Shown: positions 33,744 through 42,666, counted from the first letter of the stretch. The stretch is 64,000 nucleotides of DNA from Paenibacillus ihbetae (GCF_002741055.1 NZ_CP016809.1:372001-436000); one strand, 5' to 3'. The notes: generated by a model from the letters alone, not told the origin. Numbers and translations: made by a program.

Positions 33744-34184
33744 TTATACTAGGGACAACACGTTGCGAAGCGGGATTAATACAATGCTCCCATCGGCCTC
33801 TTGCAGCTGAACGAAATCCACCCCCACAAAGATAATCGTTCCAAATAACGTTCCGGCAGGCGTCTCCAGTGTGACGAGGGTCCCGACGCGAGCGCGCAAG
33901 AAGGATACGATGCCCCCGCCTCCACCTCCGCCTCCTCCTTGGCCGGGTGTCAGAGCATTAACCCGCTCCTGAAGAGCACTCACATTGACGGACAAGCGAT
34001 CCACCTGCTGTCTTAGTATTGTCAGTTGATCCGCCAGCCTTGCCAACCTTACGACCACAAACCTTTTCAATCGTACCCAATGCTTTCGAATGCCGCTTGT
34101 TTTCTTTCTAGTAGGTGTCGTATTTTTCCTCCGGAAGGCTGGAATGCAATCGGAACGGTAAACAAATGTTCTGCGCAATTTCAC
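33744..34184 (-). CDS. Basic coiled-coil protein with poly-Gly linker and DUF2642-like domain
   Basis: A GTG start with GGAGG seven bases upstream gives 146 residues; the long open frame (248 codons) has no ribosome binding site at its first Met. Residues 1-45 are very basic, 45-78 form a likely coiled coil (LADQLTILRQQVDRLSVNVSALQERV), a run of nine Gly follows (83-91), then a C-terminal SH3-like domain (VGTLVTLETPAGTLFGTIIFVGVDFVQLQ...GSIVLIPLRNVLSLV) like the neighbouring 66-residue protein. A CATAnnnTA element directly upstream suggests sigma-K expression. I suspect a spore-surface scaffold, but the role is not shown. Confidence 0.72.
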   Translation of the reverse strand: MKLRRTFVYRSDCIPAFRRKNTTPTRKKTSGIRKHWVRLKRFVVVRLARLADQLTILRQQVDRLSVNVSALQERVNALTPGQGGGGGGGGGIVSFLRARVGTLVTLETPAGTLFGTIIFVGVDFVQLQEADGSIVLIPLRNVLSLV

Positions 34185-34212
34185 GGCTCTACCTCCTTCA
34201 TTTGGTCTTGAG

Positions 34213-34221
34213 TACAATATG
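34213..34221 (-). promoter_or_regulatory. Sigma-K-like -10 of the poly-Gly protein gene
   Basis: CATATTGTA on the minus strand matches CATAnnnTA. An AC at about 15 bases upstream is a little too close for the normal -35. Confidence 0.4.
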
Positions 34222-34366
34222 TCGGCATCCTGCAAGTGGATACATGCTGTATTAAAGATGATCAAAAGGCCTACCGATTCGTCCACTAATGGAAACAAAA
34301 TCGTGAAAGGATACCCCATCGATTGCAAAAAATGGTGATCTACCCAAGCGGAAATCCGGATGGATA

Positions 34367-34375
34367 CATAATTTA
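34367..34375 (+). promoter_or_regulatory. Sigma-K-like -10 of the two-domain glycosyltransferase gene
   Basis: CATAATTTA matches CATAnnnTA about 33 bases before the start. The expected AC at -35 is missing. Confidence 0.35.
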
Positions 34376-34407
34376 TGACCATAGACAATCGCTTAGGGAG
34401 GAGAATG

Positions 34408-37026
34408 GTGTTGAACAGACCACGGAAGAGGTCCCGAAAGCCGATAAAAAAACGAAATTCTCGATCAGTTAAGAAACTTGGAGAACGCAACAGATCCGCT
34501 CGACAACGCTTGCTGAACGTCCCCTATCCGCTTCCGGGCACCTCCAAACAGCTGAAGCCTCATCCGGCCCAGCCGCTGCCTTTAAGCCCCTTCTTACCTG
34601 CCCAAGACAAGGAACTGACCCGATCGGAAGCTGCGCATATTCGCTCGCATCCGCCAGCAGGAGAGCGCGGCCAATATGACGTGTTCCGGTTTCCGGTCAT
34701 TGATTGGGACTTCCGGTGGCAACGGCCGCAGCAAATATCGGAGCAGTTCGCCCTCCACGGCCACAGGGTGTTTTATATAACCACCGACATCGCGGTGCTT
34801 CCAATGGAAGAACCCGCTTATGAAGATGTGGCACGGCATGTCGGAATCAAACGGATTGAGCCCAACATCTGGTTGATTACGCTCTGTGCCACCCGCAAGC
34901 TGAATCTGTACAGGGACTTGATGAATGAGACGGATATCCGGTATCTTAGGTGGTCCATTGATCATGTCCGGGATCGCTTCCAGGTAGAGCATCTTGTTTC
35001 GATTGTCGACCTGCCGTTCTGGACGCCGCTCGTAACCGCCATGGACGATCACAAGCTAGTGTATGACTGCATGGACGAACATCAAGGATTCTCTACTAAT
35101 GACAAAGCCATACTGAGCCAGGAGGAGCAATTGGTTCGCAGCGCCGACTTGGTCGTAGCCTCCTCCCAAGCTTTGTATGACCGTTTGCAGACACTTCATC
35201 CTTCTACACTGCTTTTACGAAATGCGGCAGATGCATCCCATTTTCACAATCCCATGCCCGTTGCACCCGAGCTCATGTCGATTCGGGGACCGGTCATCGG
35301 GTACTATGGAGCCATTTCCGACTGGTTCGATATCCGGCTCATTGGCCAGCTGGCAGCAAGAAGGCCGGATTGGACATTCGTCCTGATCGGTCACACGTTC
35401 GGCTGCGACACATCTGTCGTCGAGAGGCTCCCGAACATCATGCTCCTAGGCGAGAAGCCATATGAACAGCTTCCATCCTACCTCCACCGTTTTGATGTTG
35501 CCTTGATTCCTTTTCTGGAAAACGAGCTTACCCGTGCAACCAATCCGGTGAAGCTTTATGAATATTTGGCAGCAGGGAAGCCTGTTGTTTCCACTTATCT
35601 GCCCGAGCTGGAAAGCGTGGCGAGCGGTTTAACGCTCGTCGCCCGGACGCCTGAAGACTTCGAGCATGCGATTGAACGATCCCTCCAGCAGGAGGACCCG
35701 AGCGTGGCCCAAGCAAGGATGCAGTTTGCTCGATCTCATACATGGCACATGAGATATAAGGAGCTCCATGAATACATCTTGGCAAAGCTATTCCCGAAGG
35801 TGAGCATTGTCATTTTGACCTATAACAACTGGGCTTACACGCGTCAATGTCTGACCAGCCTCCAGAAGCAGGGCCGCTATCCCAATATGGAGGTCATTGT
35901 AATCGATAACGGTTCCACCGACGAGACCAGGCGTTACTTGGCAGAACTCGATACCGGTTTATTTCGGGTCATGTATTCCGGGGCGAATCTCGGATTCGCC
36001 GCAGGAAACGCCTTGGGATGCCGCAAAGCCAGCGGCGAATATATCATTCTGTTGAACAATGATACGATCGTACCTGATGGAAGCTGGATCAGGCGATTAA
36101 TCCGCCCTTTGGCGATGGAGCAGGATCTGGCGATGACCGGGCCTATGTCCAATCATGTCGGCAATGATCAGGCCGTGGACCATTTCGTAGGCAACCCGGT
36201 AGAAGGCGCCAATGCGGATTGGCTTCGCGATTTTTACGAGTTTTACCAAGGCAGAAGTCGGTATACCGATCTGCTTGGCTTCTTCTGTGTGGCCATAAAG
36301 CGCAGCGTATTCGAACAAATTGGCGACTTGGACCGTAATTATGGGGTCGGCATGTTTGAAGACGATGATTATTGCGAGCGGGTCAAGCGGGCCGGTTACA
36401 AACTGGCAATCATCGAGGACGCCTTTGTATATCATCATGGCAGCGCCACGATCAAAAAGCTGAAGCCGGGCGAGTATGATCAGCTGTGGCGAAACAACAA
36501 GTCCTATTATGAGCGGAAATGGAATAAAGTCTGGCAAATGCCTAAACCGCCGGAAAATCTATTTTCCGGAGCGGAATCTGCACCGGAGGTGGCCGCGAGA
36601 CTTGCAAACAGTGCGAACCAGTGCGTACTGGTGCTCGGAGCGCGGGAGTGGAGCCGCCAAGATTCCCGATGGAAGCGGATCGTTAAGCAGCTTGCCGCCG
36701 ACCGGAAACAGCTCATCGTGGTTCACTTGATGAAGTATCATCAGCATGATGTCATCGGCATACGGAAAGCCGGTCCGCAGGTTTATCTCACGAATCGGCT
36801 GGATTTGTTCAGCCGTGTCCGTTTCGATAGCGTAATCTATTGCGGCGAAACCGAACAACAGCACGATGTCCAAGCGCGGCGTGAGCTCATCGACGCCCCC
36901 TCCTACCATGCACACCAGCTGCTCGATTTGAATGCAACGTTAGAGAATGCCGAAGTGCTGAAGGGACTTCGGCCTGACCAGCTGGTTCAGGAGGCCTTAC
37001 GGCCCAAGGAGCCGCAGCCCGGCTAA
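34408..37026 (+). CDS. Two-domain glycosyltransferase (GT4-like plus GT2)
   Basis: ATG, GTG and TTG codons follow one another after GGGAGG; the GTG at 34408 has the better spacing (872 aa). The first 50 residues are very basic. Then comes a GT-B domain (FPVIDWDFRWQRPQQISEQFALHG, VVASSQALYDRL, and EYLAAGKPVVSTYLPELE with the usual acceptor/donor Glu region), and from about residue 470 a GT-A domain (FPKVSIVILTYNNWAYTRQCLTSLQ, IDNGSTDETRRYL, LLNNDTIVPDG). The last 150 residues are of unknown fold. One protein thus may add two sugars. The GT2 part resembles enzymes that extend rhamnan or surface glycans. Confidence 0.87.
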   Translation: MLNRPRKRSRKPIKKRNSRSVKKLGERNRSARQRLLNVPYPLPGTSKQLKPHPAQPLPLSPFLPAQDKELTRSEAAHIRSHPPAGERGQYDVFRFPVIDWDFRWQRPQQISEQFALHGHRVFYITTDIAVLPMEEPAYEDVARHVGIKRIEPNIWLITLCATRKLNLYRDLMNETDIRYLRWSIDHVRDRFQVEHLVSIVDLPFWTPLVTAMDDHKLVYDCMDEHQGFSTNDKAILSQEEQLVRSADLVVASSQALYDRLQTLHPSTLLLRNAADASHFHNPMPVAPELMSIRGPVIGYYGAISDWFDIRLIGQLAARRPDWTFVLIGHTFGCDTSVVERLPNIMLLGEKPYEQLPSYLHRFDVALIPFLENELTRATNPVKLYEYLAAGKPVVSTYLPELESVASGLTLVARTPEDFEHAIERSLQQEDPSVAQARMQFARSHTWHMRYKELHEYILAKLFPKVSIVILTYNNWAYTRQCLTSLQKQGRYPNMEVIVIDNGSTDETRRYLAELDTGLFRVMYSGANLGFAAGNALGCRKASGEYIILLNNDTIVPDGSWIRRLIRPLAMEQDLAMTGPMSNHVGNDQAVDHFVGNPVEGANADWLRDFYEFYQGRSRYTDLLGFFCVAIKRSVFEQIGDLDRNYGVGMFEDDDYCERVKRAGYKLAIIEDAFVYHHGSATIKKLKPGEYDQLWRNNKSYYERKWNKVWQMPKPPENLFSGAESAPEVAARLANSANQCVLVLGAREWSRQDSRWKRIVKQLAADRKQLIVVHLMKYHQHDVIGIRKAGPQVYLTNRLDLFSRVRFDSVIYCGETEQQHDVQARRELIDAPSYHAHQLLDLNATLENAEVLKGLRPDQLVQEALRPKEPQPG

Positions 37027-37058
37027 CCCCACACATCCAGACCAGACCTCCAAGTACG

Positions 37059-37114
37059 ATAAGCCTTCAGCATCACGGACCGGTTTGCAAGGGGTCCGGG
37101 ATGCGAAGGCTTAT
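37059..37114. terminator. Long imperfect hairpin between convergent genes
   Basis: ATAAGCCTTC-GCATC-CGGACC pairs with GGTCCG-GATGC-GAAGGCTTAT with two single mismatches. It probably ends transcription in both directions. Confidence 0.6.
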
Positions 37115-37144
37115 TCGCATTCCGCTGATATGAACTTCCGTTTT

Positions 37145-37894
37145 TTAAGGTGCATCAGCCTGAAGATGCCGCCGGATAACCTCCGGATGAGTCCCCTTGA
37201 ACGGCATCGTTGCGATGCTGTATTCGTCATGCTCGAAATTCCAGTCCGGGTCCCCCACGTTGGTCAGAAGGTTGACGTCTCCGCGCCGATTATCGTTAAA
37301 CTTGATTTTTTTGCCGAGCGCGTAATGGTAGTGATAGATATTTACATCGACCCGACCGCGCGGCAGGCTCCATATGCTCTGGCCCCCGCTTGCTTCAAGC
37401 GTGCAGTGATGCCGCTCATCGCGGTACTTTATACCGATGTTCGCCCGCCACATCCGGGTAATATCGTTGGACCACCGCTCATCCCCCGGACTGTTCACCC
37501 GGAGTGTCCAGGGATTGCCCCAGAAGTTGACGAAAGGAAACTGAAAGATATCCGCATCGGTTCGCCGCATCAGCTCAGGCAGAATCTCGGGGAAACGGTC
37601 GTCGACGATTTCATCGATATCCAGATTCATGATCCAGTCACCGGTCGCCTGCTCGATCAGAAAGTTGCGCACCTTCGATTCATTCCAGTCCTCCGTATAG
37701 GGCAGACCGGTTTGATGCATAGGATACAAGCGAATGGGAAGATGGCGCTTGTATTCCTCAATCAGCGGAACCGAACGGTCACTGCTGCCGCCATCCACCA
37801 TAATAATTTCATCTGCAAATGCTGCAGCGCTTTCCAAATAAAGCGGGATGAACGTTTCTTCATTCAGTACCGGGACGATCAATGACAATCGCAT
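37145..37894 (-). CDS. Glycosyltransferase family 2
   Basis: The start MRLSLIVPVLNEETF has AAAGGAG upstream (249 aa); the longer frame would overlap the preceding gene. GT-A features: IVPVLNEETFIPLYLESAAAFADEIIMVDGGSSDRS and the acceptor-side INLDIDEIVDDRFPE. This type resembles SunS/KdtX-like or glycan-core enzymes. It follows the next glycosyltransferase by four bases and is the last gene of a five-gene minus-strand unit. Confidence 0.87.
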   Translation of the reverse strand: MRLSLIVPVLNEETFIPLYLESAAAFADEIIMVDGGSSDRSVPLIEEYKRHLPIRLYPMHQTGLPYTEDWNESKVRNFLIEQATGDWIMNLDIDEIVDDRFPEILPELMRRTDADIFQFPFVNFWGNPWTLRVNSPGDERWSNDITRMWRANIGIKYRDERHHCTLEASGGQSIWSLPRGRVDVNIYHYHYALGKKIKFNDNRRGDVNLLTNVGDPDWNFEHDEYSIATMPFKGTHPEVIRRHLQADAP

Positions 37895-37898
37895 CCTG

Positions 37899-38594
37899 TC
37901 AGACTCCTTTCCTCTTTTCCTCAATCAGCCGCCTCATTTCTTCCGGCTTGCCAAGTACGGCCTTGTACCGATGATACAGCGCATAATTGGACTCATAATT
38001 CGGATTCCCCTCAGGGCCCACGAACGGGTGCCAGAAATGCAGCAGATTCCCGTCCAGACGAATATGCTTTCCGACGATCGTATCCAAGGAATAGGCAAAA
38101 GCTTCATCTTCCCCGCCCCATCCCACAAACCGCTCGTCATATCCCCCGACGGCCTCGAAGGCTTTCCGGGTTACGAGATTCAAGCCGCCGACAAAAAAAC
38201 GGGCATCCTGCGGATGCGATTCAAGCTCGATCTTCGGAGGCCAGCATACCTCGGTACGCAGTATGCTCTGGGAATTATTCAGGGTCAGCCGAGTAATGCT
38301 GGTAAACGGAATGATCCATTCATGATCCTCCAGCCGTCGTACAGCCTCTCTGATCTTTTTCGGATCGTAGATCAAGTCCCCGTCCGCAATAATGAAACGG
38401 TTGCCCGTTGCCGATGCTGCCGCCTTGTTGATCGCTTTGGAACGGCTGAACCGTTCATGCTCCGGCAGGTCTCCGACACATACTTCGGCCTCTGGCAGAA
38501 GAAGCCTGTAAAATTCCTTCACATAGCGAAAAGCTTCGTCCCGGGGCCCTCCATCCGGTTGATACGGTATCAGCACAGAAACGTCTTCGAACAT
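37899..38594 (-). CDS. Glycosyltransferase (GT2/galactosyltransferase C-terminal type)
   Basis: The 231-residue protein begins MFEDVSVLIPYQPDGGPRDEAFRYVKEF, has the ADGDLIYDP metal motif and the FVGWGGEDEAFAYSLD block of Glyco_transf_7C-like domains. A GGGGGGGAG stretch precedes the ATG. It lies between a methyltransferase and a glycosyltransferase gene and would add a sugar to the same surface glycan. Confidence 0.85.
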   Translation of the reverse strand: MFEDVSVLIPYQPDGGPRDEAFRYVKEFYRLLLPEAEVCVGDLPEHERFSRSKAINKAAASATGNRFIIADGDLIYDPKKIREAVRRLEDHEWIIPFTSITRLTLNNSQSILRTEVCWPPKIELESHPQDARFFVGGLNLVTRKAFEAVGGYDERFVGWGGEDEAFAYSLDTIVGKHIRLDGNLLHFWHPFVGPEGNPNYESNYALYHRYKAVLGKPEEMRRLIEEKRKGV

Positions 38595-38630
38595 CGTGCT
38601 CTCCCCCCCCTTTCGCCTTTAGTTAGATGA

Positions 38631-39737
38631 TCATCTCTGAAAAACGCCGAGCTCCCGGAGCTTGCCGGTTCCAAACGTGTCGGCGAGCTTCTCATACCTT
38701 GTGAAGCCGGTATGCTCCATGATCAGAATCTTCTCCTTCTTTGGATCATCTCCGGATTCCCAGAACAGCAGCTGACCGACGGATTGATCCAATCTTGCAA
38801 GAAACGCCCGGCATACCTCATCATTCTTCATGACATGATAGAAGACGGTCAGCATAATTCCGATATCATAGCTCCCAACGCTCGCATTTTCGAAGGACTC
38901 CTGGATCCATTGAAAATGCGTATGCTCCAAACCATTCAGCTCCTTCAGCATCCGGCAGTGATCGGCATCATGTTCAACACCTGTCACGACTGCCCCTTCG
39001 CGGGTAAAGCAGCGTGCATGATATCCGATATTGCAGCCGATATCGATAACGCGAGTTCCGCGCAGAGCAGACAATCCCAAATAACGCATCATATAATCGA
39101 GTCTGGTCGGGTATACATTGTCTCTCTCACTGCTCCAAGAATAAAACGCCGGATGCAGGATCGGCGTATAGATAAGCTGTCGCTGCTGGTCTTGGATCGT
39201 TGCGCGTACCGCTTCCGCTTGTTCAGCATTGATCCACTGTGTATAGTCTGAAGCGCTCATTTCCAAATACACGCGGCGAAAGCCGAAGACATACAGGAAG
39301 GCGGCCCGGTGATGACCGTCCTTGATATTAAAATATCCTGCAGGATTAAATCGGGCTTGAATGGGATGATCCATGAAAAAGCTGCTGTTGCTCAGGATTT
39401 CATTCCTCATATTGATGAATTCCATCTGCTTTTGACGAAGCACACTCTCCCTGTCGGGAGCTTTCAGACCCCTAGTCGTGTAGATCTTATCGTGCCATTC
39501 CAGATAGGCTTCCGCAGAATTTTGGTGCCCCATGAAATACGAATAGAGGTCCCGGTGAGGCGTAAAGCGCATAATGGATATATCGCTATGCAGCAGATGA
39601 TGCTCGAACCAGGCTTCCGTGTAATGATCAATCCTATGCTCCGTACGTGATGATTTCACATCGATATCCGTAAATACTAGCTCGATCGGCACGGAGCATA
39701 TCACCTTATGCGGGTTCATGCTGGTTTGATCAGCCAT
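38631..39737 (-). CDS. Methyltransferase with ParB/sulfiredoxin-like N-terminal domain
   Basis: The 368-residue protein has an N-terminal region with FNIKDGHHRAAFLYVFGFRRVYLEM, which resembles the nucleotide-binding DGHHR motif of ParB/sulfiredoxin-like folds, and a C-terminal class I SAM methyltransferase (TRVIDIGCNIGYHARCFTREGAVVTGVE, then DIGIMLTVFYHV). Methyltransferases in sugar loci usually O-methylate sugars. The domain pair is unusual to my knowledge. The start has GAGAGGAG upstream. Confidence 0.78.
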   Translation of the reverse strand: MADQTSMNPHKVICSVPIELVFTDIDVKSSRTEHRIDHYTEAWFEHHLLHSDISIMRFTPHRDLYSYFMGHQNSAEAYLEWHDKIYTTRGLKAPDRESVLRQKQMEFINMRNEILSNSSFFMDHPIQARFNPAGYFNIKDGHHRAAFLYVFGFRRVYLEMSASDYTQWINAEQAEAVRATIQDQQRQLIYTPILHPAFYSWSSERDNVYPTRLDYMMRYLGLSALRGTRVIDIGCNIGYHARCFTREGAVVTGVEHDADHCRMLKELNGLEHTHFQWIQESFENASVGSYDIGIMLTVFYHVMKNDEVCRAFLARLDQSVGQLLFWESGDDPKKEKILIMEHTGFTRYEKLADTFGTGKLRELGVFQR

Positions 39738-39776
39738 TCCAAGTTGCTCCTCTCACCCAATTGTCTTGGTTTAGGC

Positions 39777-40352
39777 TCAGTGAAGCAGACTTCCTTGCAG
39801 CAGCATCGTTGCAAAGTCGCGGTTAATATAGTCCTTGAACATCTTTTTTTCCACGACCGGATATTTTTGAAAGTCTGCTTCACTCCAGTCACTCCGGTGC
39901 GTTTCATACTCATTGCCATACTCGCTCCCTTGCGGCCAATCCGGTCCAATCGGAATGTTAAGCAGGACATAGCGGCTTATCTCCAAACAAGATCGCAGAA
40001 GCTCATCGCCCCGCTGTTTCGTGAAATGCTCAAGCACATCGCCTAGAATAATCAAGTCGTACATTCTCTGTTCCTTCTGTGTCACCAAGAAGTCGTAAGC
40101 TTCGGCGCGGTATATCCGGTTATAGAAAAATTCGTGATAATCGTCGATGCTTCGTTCGAACACCTCAATCCCTTCGATGGTTGTCGTCCACTGCTCCCGG
40201 AACACCCTTCCCTGCCATACATCGAGGAACTCGCGGCAAATCATGCCCCAGCGCCCAAAGCCCACGCCGACATCAAGCACGGTAGACGGTGCAACCCTGC
40301 GGATCAGCTCCACGCAGTACGAAATATTCTGCCAATTCGAAGTTCCCATCAC
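39777..40352 (-). CDS. Class I SAM methyltransferase
   Basis: The 191-residue protein has motif I TVLDVGVGFGRWGMICREFLD and motif IV DLIILGDVLEHF. It overlaps the upstream glycosyltransferase by four bases (ATGA), so it is made from the same transcript. It probably methylates the glycan or its precursor. Substrate unknown. Confidence 0.85.
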   Translation of the reverse strand: MMGTSNWQNISYCVELIRRVAPSTVLDVGVGFGRWGMICREFLDVWQGRVFREQWTTTIEGIEVFERSIDDYHEFFYNRIYRAEAYDFLVTQKEQRMYDLIILGDVLEHFTKQRGDELLRSCLEISRYVLLNIPIGPDWPQGSEYGNEYETHRSDWSEADFQKYPVVEKKMFKDYINRDFATMLLQGSLLH

Positions 40353-41338
40353 TTCACCTCCGATCGGTTAAACATCTGGGATATCCAACGGCGTGCACCC
40401 GATTCGATGCTCCAGTTCGCTTCCACGTTCTTTCGGCACTTTTGGCCAAACAAGTCCAGCTCTTCCCTACGATGCATCCAGCCCTCTATAGCTTGAATGA
40501 AATCAAGCGGATGATCGGTTTTCAGAATGAGAGGAAATAATTCAGGGGCAGCGGCTTCCCTGATGTACCCGACGTCCGTGGACAGGACCGGCTTGCCGCA
40601 GGCAAAGGCCTCCAGCGCCGTCGCTCCGCCGCCTTCACTTGATGAGGTGATCAGAAGAAGATCAATGGATTGGTAAAAGCGCGGCATGTCTTCATAGGCA
40701 TACGCTCCGCTTGTTTCCACAAACCGTATTCCCGGATGACGGTCAAAATGCTGCTTGATCGGTTCATAAAGCGAATGATAATTTTTCGACTTCTTCCCCT
40801 TGTCGCCCGCCCACCCGATCACAAACGGTTGATCTGGACCTCGCCCGGATTGCGCCGGGGTAAAATGCTCCGTGTCGACGAAATGTCCGATAAAATCGAT
40901 GCTTCCTTGAGGAGTCAACTCCTGGAGAACAGCTGTCAGCCTGCGGTTCATCGCACCGATGACGGGGATGCGGGAAAGCACCAATCGAAGGAATTCAGAG
41001 TCTGGATCGATCGGATCCGTCCATTCCCGAAAGGTTTCATAGTTTCGCGTGAAATAATAATAAGATACGGCAGCGGAAGAATCGATTCGGATATGCTTAA
41101 AGATCGCCCATGCGGCAATTCCTAAGCACATCGAGCTGATGACAGAATAACGCTGGTTGATTGCTTGGGCTCCCGCGGATTCAACGAGCCTTTCTGCTTC
41201 GGCTACCGACATGAGCTCCAGATCCGGATGATAGCGCTGCAGAACCCGGGCTGTTTTCCCCAGAATCCACCAGTCTACATCGTACAGCAGAAGATCTTTT
41301 GGCAGTCTGACTCCTCCTTTATCCTTTAGGTTCGACAT
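40349..41338 (-). CDS. Glycosyltransferase family 4
   Basis: The 329-residue GT-B enzyme has a C-terminal donor domain with IGWAGDKGKKSKNYHSL, LLITSSSEGGGATALEAFACGKPVLSTDVGYIRE, the E-x7-E region of GT4 retaining enzymes. The N-terminal half carries KDLLLYDVDWWILGKTARVL. The start is uncertain: the ATG has AAGGAGG only one base upstream, while a second AAGGAGG lies seven bases before a CTG at 41305 (Leu12), where similar proteins begin. It is first in the minus-strand unit of five genes. Confidence 0.85.
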   Translation of the reverse strand: MSNLKDKGGVRLPKDLLLYDVDWWILGKTARVLQRYHPDLELMSVAEAERLVESAGAQAINQRYSVISSMCLGIAAWAIFKHIRIDSSAAVSYYYFTRNYETFREWTDPIDPDSEFLRLVLSRIPVIGAMNRRLTAVLQELTPQGSIDFIGHFVDTEHFTPAQSGRGPDQPFVIGWAGDKGKKSKNYHSLYEPIKQHFDRHPGIRFVETSGAYAYEDMPRFYQSIDLLLITSSSEGGGATALEAFACGKPVLSTDVGYIREAAAPELFPLILKTDHPLDFIQAIEGWMHRREELDLFGQKCRKNVEANWSIESGARRWISQMFNRSEVK

Positions 41339-41378
41339 GCCTCCTTTTTGGATTATATTCGAGGGTGTATCCCCTAGT

Positions 41379-41407
41379 TACGTGATGGACAAAATTGATG
41401 AATCGGT
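41379..41407 (-). promoter_or_regulatory. Sigma-K-like promoter of the minus-strand glycosyltransferase unit
   Basis: ACC (41405-41407), 17 bases, then CATCACGTA (41379-41387) on the minus strand; one mismatch to CATAnnnTA. Confidence 0.3.
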
Positions 41408-41450
41408 CTATTTCAGAGGCCACATCAATGAACGTCTTATTGAAGGCATC

Positions 41451-41478
41451 AAAAAAAGACCCTGACGGATCAAGGTCT
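41451..41478 (-). terminator. Terminator of the DUF3189 gene
   Basis: AAGACC-N11-GGGTCTT followed by seven Ts on the minus strand, directly after the stop. Confidence 0.75.
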
Positions 41479-41480
41479 TG

Positions 41481-42005
41481 TTACTGCCCTTTGCGCTTGA
41501 AATGCTTGTTATCGAGCACGATCACCGAATCCTTAGCTGCCCTGGCCGCCGCCGTCTCTTTGGTGTGAAGCACGAGCTCGTGGATCGTTCTGCAGCATCG
41601 CTGTGCCCCCTTAACCAGAAACGGAACGCCAAGCGCATCCATCTTCAGTCCCCGGGATAGAAAGCCTCCAAAACTCAATACCATCGGTACGGTAGGCGAC
41701 GTATTAGAGAAAACGATCGGCTCTTCATTTTTGAATTTTTCCTGAAGCATGGCGGCCATTTGAATCATCGCAGGGAGGACGGCTTTGGAATTTCCTTTGC
41801 CAACCGTGTATACTGGATTTCCGTCCTCATCCAGTCCGCGAAATATGAGCTTGCCCATATCTGAAGCCGTGAGCTGGTTGAAATAATCAACGGCCATTAT
41901 TTCTTCCTTTGAAAGCTTACGGTGCGTCGGCAGCTTATTCAAATGGTAAGCGGCCGCCAGCGACGTCGTGTGGGTCCCGCCGTAATCGTGGTATATGAAG
42001 ATCAT
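41481..42005 (-). CDS. DUF3189 protein
   Basis: The 174-residue protein begins MIFIYHDYGGTHTTSLAAAYHLNKLPTHRKLS, the hallmark of DUF3189, a family found in Firmicutes spore formers whose N-terminus resembles a nucleotide-binding loop (GGTHT). Function unknown. It lies alone between the glycan locus and a glyoxalase-like gene, with its own terminator. Confidence 0.85.
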   Translation of the reverse strand: MIFIYHDYGGTHTTSLAAAYHLNKLPTHRKLSKEEIMAVDYFNQLTASDMGKLIFRGLDEDGNPVYTVGKGNSKAVLPAMIQMAAMLQEKFKNEEPIVFSNTSPTVPMVLSFGGFLSRGLKMDALGVPFLVKGAQRCCRTIHELVLHTKETAAARAAKDSVIVLDNKHFKRKGQ

Positions 42006-42130
42006 CCCGCCGCCCCTCCTGCCTAATCTATTAAATATATTATTGCCAAGCAGGTAGCTCTCATTCGCCCGTATCGGCGTTCCATATCCTGCGGCTCGTG
42101 GACGGGGACATCAAGGAATCCTTCATGATT

Positions 42131-42520
42131 TCATTTACTAATGATCGTTCGGATCCGTTCTCTCTCTTCATCCTTATTCAGATATTCAAATAAGCCGATT
42201 CGATTCCCCCATGGATCGGTAAACGTTCCCCATTTAACAGGAACTTCATCCCGGGTGTGGATGGTGAAGCTCTCCGTCTTTAAATGCTGGGCAAGACGAT
42301 CGCGCTCCCGTTCGATATGTTGTACACCTAAACGGATCGGACCGCTCCCCGGAGCCGGTTCACCTTCCGCTATTTGAAGCCAGCATCCGGGAATCAGCTC
42401 CCATTCTGCAAATCCCTCATGAGGAATAAAATCGGGCTCCCGGTTCATCAACATTCGGTACCATTCCAGCCCCTCCGGATAATTCGCAACGCGAACCTGT
42501 ATCGTTATTTCAAAAATCAC
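42131..42520 (-). CDS. VOC-family (glyoxalase-like) protein
   Basis: The 129-residue protein has the paired beta-alpha-beta-beta-beta pattern of the vicinal-oxygen-chelate superfamily, with the C-terminal WGTFTDPWGNRIGLFEYLN signature. Members bind metals and act as dioxygenases, lyases or antibiotic-resistance proteins; the exact role cannot be told. It appears monocistronic. Confidence 0.83.
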   Translation of the reverse strand: MIFEITIQVRVANYPEGLEWYRMLMNREPDFIPHEGFAEWELIPGCWLQIAEGEPAPGSGPIRLGVQHIERERDRLAQHLKTESFTIHTRDEVPVKWGTFTDPWGNRIGLFEYLNKDEERERIRTIISK

Positions 42521-42611
42521 ACGGTTACCTCGCTTTCCATATCCATCATCTAAGCACCATATTAATTCAATCGCTCCCTCGAAAATTCTTCCTGTTTGCT
42601 ATAAATGTAAA

Positions 42612-42636
42612 GAAAGCTCTGAAATTCAGAGCTTTC
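42612..42636 (-). terminator. Terminator of the Gfo/Idh gene
   Basis: GAAAGCTCTGAA and TTCAGAGCTTTC, exact 12-bp arms, then a short T-rich run on the minus strand. It starts about 30 bases after the stop. Confidence 0.75.
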
Positions 42637-42666
42637 CTCAGATATTACGTATATGAAATGGCAAAT

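Noticed and set aside
41352..41357. TATAAT on the minus strand before the GT4 gene.
   Set aside because: A start site from this -10 box would fall inside the ribosome binding site, so it cannot serve the ATG.
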